Position numbers and translations under genes: made by a program | Part shown: in pieces, positions 33,926-42,171 of the stretch | How positions within the stretch are numbered: position 1 is the stretch's first letter | Layout of the letters: each line of letters begins with the position of its first letter | DNA from: Oscillospiraceae bacterium | Lineage (GTDB): Bacteria > Bacillota > Clostridia > UBA1381 | Direction of reading: 5' to 3' | Length of the DNA stretch: 59,603 nt | Assembly: GCA_022509025.1 (NCBI GenBank) | Contig: JAFLUB010000012.1 | Span: 1-59,603, forward strand | The notes under the pieces: generated by a model | The model's input: the letters and a program-made list of their open reading frames with translations, nothing else | Databases searched by the model: none | Told to the model about the DNA's origin: nothing

Positions 33926-36289
33926 TTACAGTTCATTTATTATATCAGTTATTGCCATGCCTCTGATTCTTTTTGACGGAGCGTATACCGCCAATATACA
34001 CGACATAGCTACCAATACAAGTATTACTATTATCGCCCTGACAGGGAATGTCCACGGATTACCGAAGTGCGATGTTACCATTGTTTCAAAAAACCATTTG
34101 TTTAGCGGAATGCCCGCCGCGCTGCCGATAATGCAGCCTGAACAAGCGTAAGTTACAGCTTCGGCGGCAATCATTTTCGTAAGCTGCGCCGAGTCCATAC
34201 CGATGGCGCGCATTGCTCCGTACTGCTTGATTTTTGCCGACACGCTCATTGAAATATTGTTCATTATATTAAACACGGTAATCATAGCTATGATAGCCAA
34301 AAATCCGTATACCAAGATACTGAACAGCCAATATGTGCCTCTGTTTTGCCTGTTTGTTTCACGATAATCTATAAATGAATTTTCTCCGGCCAAATTGCGG
34401 AGAAATGTTATATCACTTTCCGCCGCGTCCTTTGAAAGCTTTACGCATAACATTGTGTAATCGCTTTTTCCTGTAAGCCGTGTAAAGGTTTCCTCCGAGC
34501 AAATAACGGTAGCCTTACCGTCCGACCATACGCCTGTTGACAGTTCGCCCATAATTTCGATTTCTTCATCGCCTATCTGTATTTTATCGCCTTTTCTAAG
34601 TGTACTTTCTTTATTATGAATTGTAAAAGCATAGCTGCTGTCACCCAAAATATTTGATAAATCCCCGTCAAGCAAAGCGTTATTTTCCGACCAGTTAAGC
34701 ATATAATCATCATACGAGATTAAATCAACTTCATCTGTTCTGTCAGATATTACGGGAGTATGAAGCCCGAACATATTACCGTAAACATTTTTTACGCCAT
34801 GGCTACCATAGATTTCATTATATAACCCTCTGTCTATTGAACAGCTGCCGTCCATATTAGTTATAGCCACGTCGGGAGTATAGCCCCTGAGCGATGGCAG
34901 GGCGTGTTCTATAAATCCGAGCATTGAGGAAAAGCCTAAAAACATTATAATGCTTACCGCAAAGGAAAGCGTCATAAGCACAAGATTTTTCTTTGACGAT
35001 ACGGCATGATGAATGCCCAGGTTGCATGGGCGAGCAGCGGTCAAAGACCGCGGCCAGCCAAGCGCCGTTTCGGTTTTTCCGAAACGCGTATTCGCTCCGC
35101 GCCGAACATTATTTACAGTGTCCGCGTTCCCTGAGACCGCCGCAATCGGCGAAGTGCGCGCGGCTCTTTTTGCGGGTGATTGTGCCGCTATCAGAACCGT
35201 TAAAATTCCAATGACAACTCCGCATATAATTCCAACGCTGCTTACGGAGAACAACGGCATATTCTCAAACTCACCGCCTATACCATACCGCAGAAACGCG
35301 CACAGTCCCCATGTTATAACGCAAGCAGCCGCTATGCCTGTCGGAATGGCGGTTTTGCACCAGTTCAGAGCTTCAAGACGCACAAACCGCACAATCTGAT
35401 TTTTGCTTGCGCCGACACACCTCAGCATTCCGAAAAACTGCGTCCGCTGCGCCACATTACTGTTCATACTGCTTGAAATCATAAGAATACCGGCTAATAG
35501 CACAAGAAAGACTAAAAACGCCGCAATGCCGTAAAGACCAAACATATATGAATTACTGCTGAATCCTTCAAGACCCATAACGGCGGTGTTTTCAGCTATA
35601 TTTTCACCGGTAAGATTGTATTCCTCTTTTATACCGGCAATCGCTTTTTGCACGTTTGTGAACTTTTTAAATCTGATATAATACTCCGAATAAGAATCTC
35701 CGCTGCCCGTAACAGAGCAAAATGTTTCAAAGCCTTCCTTGTTCATAAAGGTGACAATGGCATCATAAAATACGGCTGAATCGTCATATTTAAATCCGGA
35801 CACAGTATAATTCATATCACCCATTGGTGTGTTAACCGTGATATTATCGCCTGTTTGTATGCCGAGAATGTCACGGGCATTTGATGTGAGCATTACCTCC
35901 TGCGCATTTTGAGGGAAATCCCCCTCAAAGTCAGAAACACTTATATCTGTAACATACGGTTTATCTACACCGCAAACAGCTGTTTTCTTTCCGTTTATAT
36001 AGTAGTCTTTATCTATTCGGTAATTTATAGCGTCATACCAGGACGCGGCGGCAATATTAGACTGAGCGAATATATTGTCCGCTGTGTTTTCATCTACTTT
36101 GTGAAGGCTTATATGCCAATTACCGTGTTTGGCAATCATATTCATTTTTTCCGCCCTGACGCCCATATCCGCCATGGAAAACACAGCCGTTACAAGGAAC
36201 ACCGCTAAGATTATACAAATCAGCGTCAGACGGTTCTGCTTTTTGCGCACTCGCGCTGAAATAGGAATAAGACTAAGATAGCTTTTCAT
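33926..36289 (-). CDS. FtsX-type ABC transporter permease (BceB-like)
   Basis: This is a 787-residue membrane protein with an N-terminal anchor (about 22-45), a large extracytoplasmic region, and two FtsX-like units, each of several membrane segments. The first is near 245-375 (FGLYGIAAFLVFLVLLAGIL; QFFGMLRCVGASKNQI). The second is at the C-terminus (YGAMRAIGMDSAQL; final segments ending at 787). Such permeases work with MacB/BceA-type ATPases, and in Bce systems they move or free membrane-bound peptide antibiotics and signal to a paired kinase. Its ATG overlaps the ATPase stop by four bases, so the two are coupled. The double FtsX layout fits this family, but the substrate is not known. Confidence 0.9.
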   Translation of the reverse strand: MKSYLSLIPISARVRKKQNRLTLICIILAVFLVTAVFSMADMGVRAEKMNMIAKHGNWHISLHKVDENTADNIFAQSNIAAASWYDAINYRIDKDYYINGKKTAVCGVDKPYVTDISVSDFEGDFPQNAQEVMLTSNARDILGIQTGDNITVNTPMGDMNYTVSGFKYDDSAVFYDAIVTFMNKEGFETFCSVTGSGDSYSEYYIRFKKFTNVQKAIAGIKEEYNLTGENIAENTAVMGLEGFSSNSYMFGLYGIAAFLVFLVLLAGILMISSSMNSNVAQRTQFFGMLRCVGASKNQIVRFVRLEALNWCKTAIPTGIAAACVITWGLCAFLRYGIGGEFENMPLFSVSSVGIICGVVIGILTVLIAAQSPAKRAARTSPIAAVSGNADTVNNVRRGANTRFGKTETALGWPRSLTAARPCNLGIHHAVSSKKNLVLMTLSFAVSIIMFLGFSSMLGFIEHALPSLRGYTPDVAITNMDGSCSIDRGLYNEIYGSHGVKNVYGNMFGLHTPVISDRTDEVDLISYDDYMLNWSENNALLDGDLSNILGDSSYAFTIHNKESTLRKGDKIQIGDEEIEIMGELSTGVWSDGKATVICSEETFTRLTGKSDYTMLCVKLSKDAAESDITFLRNLAGENSFIDYRETNRQNRGTYWLFSILVYGFLAIIAMITVFNIMNNISMSVSAKIKQYGAMRAIGMDSAQLTKMIAAEAVTYACSGCIIGSAAGIPLNKWFFETMVTSHFGNPWTFPVRAIIVILVLVAMSCILAVYAPSKRIRGMAITDIINEL

Positions 36290-36969
36290 TCACGGCACCT
36301 CCCGAAATCGGTCATAATGCCGTCCGACACTCTGAGAACTCTGTCGGCTGTCTTGGCGATAGAGCGGTTATGAGTAATCATTATAATGGTCTGCTCATAC
36401 TTCTTTGACGCTTCTTTCAGTAATGCGATTACCTCGCTGCTGTTTTGCGTGTCCAGGTTTCCCGTAGGCTCGTCCGCGAGTATCAGCGCAGGACGCGTAA
36501 TCAGCGCGCGCCCTATCGCCACTCTCTGCTGCTGACCGCCGGATAATTGACTTGGTAAATGGTCACGGCGCTCTTTCAGATTAAGCACCGTTAATATTTC
36601 TTCCAGATACTTTTTATCGGGCTTCTGATAATCAAGCAATACGGGAAATACTATATTCTGCTCAACGGTCAGTTCGGGGATTAAGTTGAACGATTGAAAA
36701 ATGAATCCTATATTCCGGCGGCGAAAGACTGTGAGCTTGCTGTCCGCCATTTCAAAAATATCCTTACCGTCAATAAACACCTTGCCTGAGGTTGGGGTGT
36801 CAAGCGCGCCTATCATATTCAGAAGCGTTGATTTTCCCGAGCCGGATTCCCCGACTACAGCGACAAATTCACCTTTCGGGACTGAAAAGCTGACATCTTT
36901 TAACGCATGTACAGCGGCTTCACCGCTGCCGTAGGTCTTAGAAATTGATTGTACTTCTAATAAATTCAC
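36286..36969 (-). CDS. ABC transporter ATP-binding protein (BceA/MacB-like)
   Basis: This 227-residue ATPase has a Walker A GESGSGKST, a Q-loop FQSFNLIPELT, the signature LSGGQQQR, a Walker B LILADEPTGNLD and an H-loop ITHN. The LolD/MacB/BceA type is indicated by the ADEPTGNLD form and pairing with an FtsX permease. The GTG start (VNLLEV) was chosen because AGAGGTG lies 8 bases upstream; the frame opens further to 37014 without a ribosome site. It drives the permease encoded immediately after it. Downstream of a two-component pair, with an operator-like region in between (37005-37059). Confidence 0.93.
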   Translation of the reverse strand: MNLLEVQSISKTYGSGEAAVHALKDVSFSVPKGEFVAVVGESGSGKSTLLNMIGALDTPTSGKVFIDGKDIFEMADSKLTVFRRRNIGFIFQSFNLIPELTVEQNIVFPVLLDYQKPDKKYLEEILTVLNLKERRDHLPSQLSGGQQQRVAIGRALITRPALILADEPTGNLDTQNSSEVIALLKEASKKYEQTIIMITHNRSIAKTADRVLRVSDGIMTDFGRCRE

Positions 36970-37004
36970 TGTATAAACACCTCTTTCTGTCATTTTACAA
37001 TAAC

Positions 37005-37059
37005 AGAATAGCATATAAATCCTACTTTAACCTTACAATTTAGCCTACAATTTTGTAGG
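37005..37059 (-). promoter_or_regulatory. Candidate promoter and response-regulator boxes before the BceAB-like pair
   Basis: On the minus strand an extended -10 (TGC-TATTCT, 37005-37010) has no good -35. Where the -35 should be there are repeated words, GTAGG, GTAAGG and GTAGG, on roughly 10-13 base spacing (37021-37048), plus an inverted CCTAC/GTAGG pair. This layout suits activation by an OmpR-type regulator, such as that encoded at 38191. The remaining gap (37060-37168) shows nothing else. Confidence 0.4.
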
Positions 37060-37168
37060 AATTGAATTTGAAAAAATTCTCGTCGCATATCACAGCCATT
37101 CGAAACTTGAAGTACATTTAGTACGACTGCGTTCCGCATAACGGTAATCTCATTTTCCTCAAACACTG

Positions 37169-38194
37169 TTATTTCAGGAATGTCAGTACAAATGCTGTCC
37201 CCCTGCCCACTTCGCTGTCAACTTCAATATTTCCGTTATGCGCTTCAATAATACCTTTGGCAAGCGGAAGCCCAAGCCCCACCCCTGTCGTATCCTTTGA
37301 AAACTTGCTGCGGTAGAACCTTTTAAAAATATGATGCAAATCTTCCGGGTGGATACCGCTGCCGTTATCCTTTATTATTATCTGAACAACAGACGCAAAC
37401 GTTTTCCATTCAATCTCTATATGTCCCGGAGCCGCTGTGTGGTCGAGGGCGTTTTTCACGATATTGTCTATCGCCTGCATGAGCCAATCGCGGTCACATA
37501 GTAAAGTGATATTATCATCGCCCGACAAGCTGATTTCCTTTCCCTCCTGCTCCGCGCGGAAAGAAAACCGCTTTTTTACGCTTTCCATCATTTCAGACAC
37601 ATTTTCCACGGATTTATCAAGAATTATTGTGCCCGCGTCAAGTTTTGTGATTTTCAAAAGATTTTGAACCAGCGTTTCTATCCGGTCAAGCTCCTGCTCG
37701 GTAAGGTCGGTAAATTCTTTGATTTCAGGTAAGTTTTCAGCTTCGTCCTGCATAATGCCGTTATAGATATTAAGAGCCGCAAGAGGAGTTTTTAATTGAT
37801 GTGAAATATCCGATATCGTGTTTCTCAGAAATTCTTTTGATTTCAGTTCATTATCAGCGTGAGCGTTCAGAATAGCGGCTAATGAGTTTACTTTATGAAA
37901 CAGCTTGTATAACTCACCCTCTTCATCGCATTCAATCCGTGCCGTGTGATTACCACTGATGTATTCCGTAATCTGCTCCTCGGCATTTTCAATGATTTTA
38001 TTCTGATTTCGGAAATATCTGTATAAATTTATCAGCGCCGCCGCGAGTACAACGAGTGCGGCAATAAAAATATACAACGCTGTATTCCGGGCTTCAAAAA
38101 TCATCAAAAGCACAGAAACAAGCGCGAAAAAAAGCGCGAAAAAAAGTATTGTGCAAAAAAGCGATTTTATTTTTCTGTTCGTAAATATCTTCAT
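37169..38194 (-). CDS. Sensor histidine kinase, intramembrane-sensing type
   Basis: This is a 341-residue kinase with two N-terminal membrane segments (about 10-32 and 37-58) joined by only a few residues. This is the layout of BceS-type kinases that sense through their ABC permease instead of an outside domain. A HAMP-like linker precedes the phosphoacceptor region DISHQLKTPLAALN (H132), and a HATPase domain with N and G boxes (IVKNALDHT, IKDNGSGI, TGVGLGL) closes the protein. The ATG overlaps the response-regulator stop by four bases, so the pair is coupled. Likely partner of the BceAB-like transporter downstream. Confidence 0.93.
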   Translation of the reverse strand: MKIFTNRKIKSLFCTILFFALFFALVSVLLMIFEARNTALYIFIAALVVLAAALINLYRYFRNQNKIIENAEEQITEYISGNHTARIECDEEGELYKLFHKVNSLAAILNAHADNELKSKEFLRNTISDISHQLKTPLAALNIYNGIMQDEAENLPEIKEFTDLTEQELDRIETLVQNLLKITKLDAGTIILDKSVENVSEMMESVKKRFSFRAEQEGKEISLSGDDNITLLCDRDWLMQAIDNIVKNALDHTAAPGHIEIEWKTFASVVQIIIKDNGSGIHPEDLHHIFKRFYRSKFSKDTTGVGLGLPLAKGIIEAHNGNIEVDSEVGRGTAFVLTFLK

Positions 38195-38883
38195 AGCGCA
38201 CCATTCCATTTATATCCCATACGGCGGACAGTCTGTATCATTTTCGGCTCACTCGGATTATCCTCAATCTTACTGCGAAGTCTGCGGATATAAACGGTAA
38301 GAGTGTTATTGTCCACAAAATTTTCGTTTGAGTCCCACAATTTGCTTAAAATCTGCTCAGCGGAAAGTACAATATTTTTATTCTCCATGAACATACACAG
38401 CAGCTTATACTCACTTGCTGTCAAATCAATCTGCTCTCCGTTTTTATATACTTTTCCTTTCAGCAGCTTAACTGTTATGCCGTTTGAATTAAGCTCCGTA
38501 TCAGCCTGATTAAAGTTATTGCTTCTGCGGAGTATAGCGTTTATTCTTGACAGAAGCACGGCTAATTTAAACGGTTTTGTTATATAATCATCACCGCCGA
38601 TATCAAGACCCATCGTTATATCAGTTTCTTCATCTGCGGCGGTAAGAAAAATAATCGGAACATTGCTGCCTTTCTTTCTCACATATTCGCACACCTCAAA
38701 GCCTGTCCCGTCAGGGAGCGAAACATCTATGAGCAGCAAATCATACGCGCTGCAACCGTCAAGCGCATCTTTTGCAGTCTGTACAGTTTCTGCTATACTA
38801 ACCTCAAATCCGTTTTTCTTCAGGGAATACTGTAATCCGGTTATGAGGCTTCTATCGTCCTCTAAAAGTAATATTTTTTTCAT
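38191..38883 (-). CDS. OmpR-family response regulator
   Basis: This 230-residue protein has a receiver domain (LLLEDDRSL at the start, phosphoacceptor D53 in LLIDVSLPDG, switch T in FLTAADE, K in ITKPF) and a winged-helix DNA-binding domain (about 130-230: LTASEYKLLCMFMENK, VDNNTLTVYIRRLRSKI). GGAG lies about 10 bases upstream of the ATG. It is coupled to the kinase that follows. It may be transcribed from the 60-base gap before it or by read-through from the three-gene transporter unit. The expected target is the transporter operon downstream (boxes near 37021-37048). Confidence 0.94.
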   Translation of the reverse strand: MKKILLLEDDRSLITGLQYSLKKNGFEVSIAETVQTAKDALDGCSAYDLLLIDVSLPDGTGFEVCEYVRKKGSNVPIIFLTAADEETDITMGLDIGGDDYITKPFKLAVLLSRINAILRRSNNFNQADTELNSNGITVKLLKGKVYKNGEQIDLTASEYKLLCMFMENKNIVLSAEQILSKLWDSNENFVDNNTLTVYIRRLRSKIEDNPSEPKMIQTVRRMGYKWNGAL

Positions 38884-38943
38884 TGCTGTTTCTCCGTAAA
38901 TATATTTATTAAATTATATATTCACGAAAATAATATGTCAAGT

Positions 38944-39669
38944 TTATATATCCCTTCTCGCCGCTACGATACTTCCTATAACGGTGAACACAATGATATA
39001 CACAACGCATACGGATATAAATTGCCCGTAGCCGCTCTGCGTAAGCTCCTGCGGCGCGTTGGAATTCATTCCGTATGCCATGAGCGAATACGGCCATATG
39101 TGACCTAAATCTTTCGCTAAGAATACAAGTCCCGAAAGACCGCCCGCAAAGGACAAGCCGACAGGCAGCGCGAAGCTTTTCAGGAACATCGAAAGCAAAA
39201 TCTGAATTGATACCATAACCATGCCGCCAAGCGTTCCGAACGCGCACCATGTTATTATTGTTCCCCACGGCGGATTCGTAAGCCCCACAATATGCCCTGA
39301 AATCACAAACAGAGCGCATATCCAGATCTGACTTAACACAAGCATTACTGCCACTGTAATGAGCTTTGACAGGAAAACCATACTCCGGCTTGCGGGCATT
39401 GTGAAAAGCTTGTTCCAATTATGGTTTGCATACTCAAGCCGCATAATATACGCGCAGTAAACGCCGAGCATAATAGGCAGGAAGAAATAATCGGTAAACA
39501 GCGTGTGCTGCGTCCACAGACTGTACCATTCCCTTGTCAGAACAGCCTGCTGATAGACGTAATTTGCGCTTCCTAAAAACGCCGGAATTATCGGCATGAT
39601 AAGAAACGCAAGCCATACCGGTGAGCGCCTCAGTTTCATTCGCTCCGCTTTTAATAATTTGAATAACAT
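38944..39669 (-). CDS. ABC-2 type permease, lantibiotic immunity (MutG/LanG-like)
   Basis: This is a 241-residue membrane protein with about six segments and an N-terminal amphipathic start (LLKAERMKLRRSPVW) typical of the MutE/MutG/EpiG permeases. Other family-like features are LEYANHNWNKLFTMPASR before the third segment and the long C-terminal hydrophobic tail. It is the third gene of the unit ATPase-permease-permease, three bases after the preceding gene. Such LanFEG transporters expel lantibiotics or related peptides from the membrane. No lantibiotic biosynthesis genes are present, which points to resistance rather than self-immunity. Confidence 0.88.
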   Translation of the reverse strand: MLFKLLKAERMKLRRSPVWLAFLIMPIIPAFLGSANYVYQQAVLTREWYSLWTQHTLFTDYFFLPIMLGVYCAYIMRLEYANHNWNKLFTMPASRSMVFLSKLITVAVMLVLSQIWICALFVISGHIVGLTNPPWGTIITWCAFGTLGGMVMVSIQILLSMFLKSFALPVGLSFAGGLSGLVFLAKDLGHIWPYSLMAYGMNSNAPQELTQSGYGQFISVCVVYIIVFTVIGSIVAARRDI

Positions 39670-39672
39670 TTG

Positions 39673-40434
39673 TTACAGCTCCTTTCTCTTAAACAACATT
39701 CTGCCGAGTATATACATCACAACGCATATTGCCAATAACACTCCGAAGAATGTCCAATCAATCGGGATTACGTCAAAATGCGCCAACTTATATCTGTCAT
39801 CCGGCGTCCAGTCAAACAATCCCACAAATTGCAGCACGCCGTAATAGCCCCAGATAAACATTTTCCGAAGCCATGGAAACTGCGGCAGAAACATAGAAAA
39901 CACACCGCAAAATGTGCCGATAATACCGGTGAAAAACGTGACTGCCTGGTTTTTAAAGCATAGTGACATCGTATGCTGAAAGATATATACCGCAAGCGTT
40001 GGTGTTATAGTAAACAGCAGATATAAAAGATACAGCTTTATCGGAGCATCGCCTTCAAATCCCTTGTAATAGCCGTATGCGATTACTCCGCCCCAACTTA
40101 TCAGCGTGCAAAAAAGTACAATCGCAAATCCGTAGATGAACTTCGCGTCATATAACTTACCTCGCTCCGTTGTGACCGCAAGCTGTTTTAACATCACGCC
40201 TTTATGTTCAATATCGCACAATCGAGACGAGACAATTATTGACAGAAGCGACAGAAATATAGCGTTCGCAAGCGGCATCTGATACAGGAAACCCATCCAT
40301 GCGATTCTTAAAAAATCCTCGCCGTAATTGCCGTGCAGAATCCACATAAGCAATACCGCCGTCACCGCAAGCGCGGTCAAGAAAATATACCTGCGCCGCG
40401 TTTTCATATATTCACATTTTAATAGCTTTATCAT
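39673..40434 (-). CDS. ABC-2 type permease, lantibiotic immunity (MutE/LanE-like)
   Basis: This is a 253-residue membrane protein with about six segments. It opens with LLKCEYMKTRRRYIFL, the same amphipathic start as its neighbour, followed by family-like LCDIEHKGVMLKQLAVT. Its ATG overlaps the ATPase stop by four bases. It forms the membrane half of a LanFEG-type exporter with the 38944 gene product, and the two are remote paralogs. The substrate is a guess: lantibiotic, bacitracin-like or another membrane-active peptide. Confidence 0.88.
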   Translation of the reverse strand: MIKLLKCEYMKTRRRYIFLTALAVTAVLLMWILHGNYGEDFLRIAWMGFLYQMPLANAIFLSLLSIIVSSRLCDIEHKGVMLKQLAVTTERGKLYDAKFIYGFAIVLFCTLISWGGVIAYGYYKGFEGDAPIKLYLLYLLFTITPTLAVYIFQHTMSLCFKNQAVTFFTGIIGTFCGVFSMFLPQFPWLRKMFIWGYYGVLQFVGLFDWTPDDRYKLAHFDVIPIDWTFFGVLLAICVVMYILGRMLFKRKEL

Positions 40435-41162
40435 AGGCTCAGCTCCTTTCCCGTGAGGTCAAGGAATATTTCTTCAAGGCTCTTTGTTTTATCAATCTCA
40501 TGCAGGCTGTCAAGCGCACCCTGATACATCATCTTGCCGTTCGCGATAATGCCCACGTCTTCCGCCATCTGGTCTATTTCCGAAAGCAGATGGCTTGACA
40601 CAATTACCGTCATACCGTACTGCTGCGGTAATGATTTAATAAGCTCGCGCATTTCCTGAATGCCTGACGGGTCAAGACCGTTTGTAGGCTCGTCGAGGAT
40701 AAGCAGCTTCGGGAACGATAACAGCGCTCCGGCAAGTCCCAATCTCTGCTTCATTCCGAGTGAATACGCCGACACCTTTTTGCCGCGCTGCTTATCAAGC
40801 CGCACTATTTTCAGAACCTTGTCGATATTTGTTTTAGGGACATCAAGAAGCGTTTGCAGAATCCGAAGATTTTCTACGCCTGTCAGGTGACCGTAATATG
40901 ACGGCGACTCTATCAGTGAGCCTATATCCTTTAAAATCTCTATTCTTGTATTGGAATTTAACCGCTTGCCCATAATATCAATCTCGCCCGCTGTTGGGCG
41001 GACAAGATTCAGGAGCATTTTAAGCGTTGTCGTTTTGCCCGCGCCGTTAGGACCTAAGAAGCCGTATATTCTCCCCTCCTTCACTCTCATATTGAGATTA
41101 CTGACCGGAAGCACGTCCTTGTAGCGTTTAGTCAGTCCGTTTGTTTTTACAATTTCATTCAT
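40431..41162 (-). CDS. ABC transporter ATP-binding protein (LanF/BcrA-like)
   Basis: This 243-residue ATPase has a Walker A GPNGAGKTT, signature YSLGMKQRLGLA, Walker B LLILDEPTNGLDP and H-loop SSHLLSE. The NGLDP form is typical of the BcrA/LanF drug and lantibiotic exporters. The start MNEIVK has TGGAGG 6 bases upstream. The frame continues open for 71 codons (to 41375), but no ribosome site supports that extension. First gene of a three-gene unit, read away from the two-component pair at 41467. Confidence 0.93.
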   Translation of the reverse strand: MNEIVKTNGLTKRYKDVLPVSNLNMRVKEGRIYGFLGPNGAGKTTTLKMLLNLVRPTAGEIDIMGKRLNSNTRIEILKDIGSLIESPSYYGHLTGVENLRILQTLLDVPKTNIDKVLKIVRLDKQRGKKVSAYSLGMKQRLGLAGALLSFPKLLILDEPTNGLDPSGIQEMRELIKSLPQQYGMTVIVSSHLLSEIDQMAEDVGIIANGKMMYQGALDSLHEIDKTKSLEEIFLDLTGKELSL

Positions 41163-41376
41163 AAAAATCCTCCATTCCGCCGCATTAATGCGACTAAGTT
41201 TTAACACGGAAAAGGTCGGTCGCAAATTGTATTTACTGCTCGCCAATGCAACAAAGGAAGCAAGCAGATTGCCGTTTTGAGGAGCACCGATGTATGCAGA
41301 TACTTCAAGCTCCGATAAATGGTGAAATGCGCCGCTTATTTTTCGCGTTAACATTTTATCAGACTGACCTTTCACT

Positions 41377-41405
41377 AACCTTAATCGAACCTTACATTAA
41401 CCTTA
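41377..41405 (+). promoter_or_regulatory. Three AACCTTA boxes at exact 11-bp spacing
   Basis: AACCTTA occurs at 41377-41383, 41388-41394 and 41399-41405, each 11 bases from the next, so all face the same side of the helix. They end 16 bases before the -35 of the response-regulator gene and lie between it and the divergent transporter operon. Tandem direct repeats at this spacing are the usual binding form of OmpR-family regulators. Confidence 0.65.
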
Positions 41406-41421
41406 AATCTCTATAGCCAGC

Positions 41422-41450
41422 TTTAAAATCACGGTGTATTGTGGTATAAT
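41422..41450 (+). promoter_or_regulatory. Promoter of the second two-component pair
   Basis: A perfect TATAAT (41445-41450) with an extended TG is preceded, 17 bases away, by the weak -35 TTTAAA, as expected for an activator-dependent promoter. The predicted transcript start would be only about 10 bases before the ATG. Confidence 0.6.
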
Positions 41451-41466
41451 ATGATTGGTGATGAAT

Positions 41467-42171
41467 ATGCAGGAATTAAAGAATAAAAAAATTTTAATTG
41501 TTGACGATGAAAAAGAGCTTCTTAATATGCTCTCGGATATTTTATATAAAAACGGATTCTATAATGTCTACACCACGCCTGATTGCAAAACAGCAATAGA
41601 AACCGCGCAACATCAATCAATATCACTATATCTGCTTGACGTGAATCTTCCCGACGGAGACGGATTTTCACTTTTGGAAACCCTACGTAAAATTTCAACC
41701 GCACCGGCGATTTTCCTCACAGCGCGCGGCGAAGGCAATGACAGAATTAAGGGGTTGGGCTTAGGCGCGGACGACTATATTATAAAGCCGTTTCTTGCGG
41801 ACGAGCTGATTTTACGGGTAAATGCGGTATTAAAACGCGTGTATGGTATATCGGAAACGAAATCTGTTTTTACGCTGTCGGGCATGACAGTCAATCTTGA
41901 AACGGCGTCAGTCGTAAAAGGCAAAAAGGAAACGACGCTGACCGCGAAGGAGTATATTCTGATTAAAAAGCTATGGGAGAACAAAAATAAAATCGTGACG
42001 AATGACGCGCTGTGTATGGCGGCATGGGGCGAGGACTACTACGGCTATGAAAACACGCTTATGGTGCATATACGCAGGCTTCGGCAAAAGATTGAAACAG
42101 AGCCGTCCGCGCCGAAGCATTTAATAACAGTCAAGGGGTTAGGTTACAAGTTGGTGATTGAAAATGAATAA
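41467..42171 (+). CDS. OmpR-family response regulator (lantibiotic-responsive type)
   Basis: This 234-residue protein has a receiver (ILIVDDEKELL, phosphoacceptor D58 in YLLDVNLPDG, T in FLTARGE, K in IIKPF) and a winged helix (about 135-234: LTAKEYILIKKLWENK, ENTLMVHIRRLRQKI). The preferred start is MQELKN, with GGTGAT four bases upstream. In-frame starts a few codons earlier (41455, 41461) fall at the predicted transcript start. It overlaps the kinase gene by eight bases. Its type is common with SpaRK/NisRK and LanFEG-linked systems. It probably controls its own promoter and the divergent transporter through the AACCTTA boxes. Confidence 0.94.
   Translation: MQELKNKKILIVDDEKELLNMLSDILYKNGFYNVYTTPDCKTAIETAQHQSISLYLLDVNLPDGDGFSLLETLRKISTAPAIFLTARGEGNDRIKGLGLGADDYIIKPFLADELILRVNAVLKRVYGISETKSVFTLSGMTVNLETASVVKGKKETTLTAKEYILIKKLWENKNKIVTNDALCMAAWGEDYYGYENTLMVHIRRLRQKIETEPSAPKHLITVKGLGYKLVIENE

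Noticed and set aside
33926..36289. Possible frameshift in the FtsX-type permease
   Set aside because: Both FtsX units and all spacing are intact in a single frame of family-typical length.
38909..39418. 169-codon minus frame within the MutG-like gene
   Set aside because: It overlaps the real permease gene in another frame and has no membrane pattern or ribosome site.
41163..41375. 71-codon N-terminal extension of the LanF-like ATPase
   Set aside because: The ATPase fold begins at MNEIVK, which has a good ribosome site; the extension has none and adds no recognisable domain.
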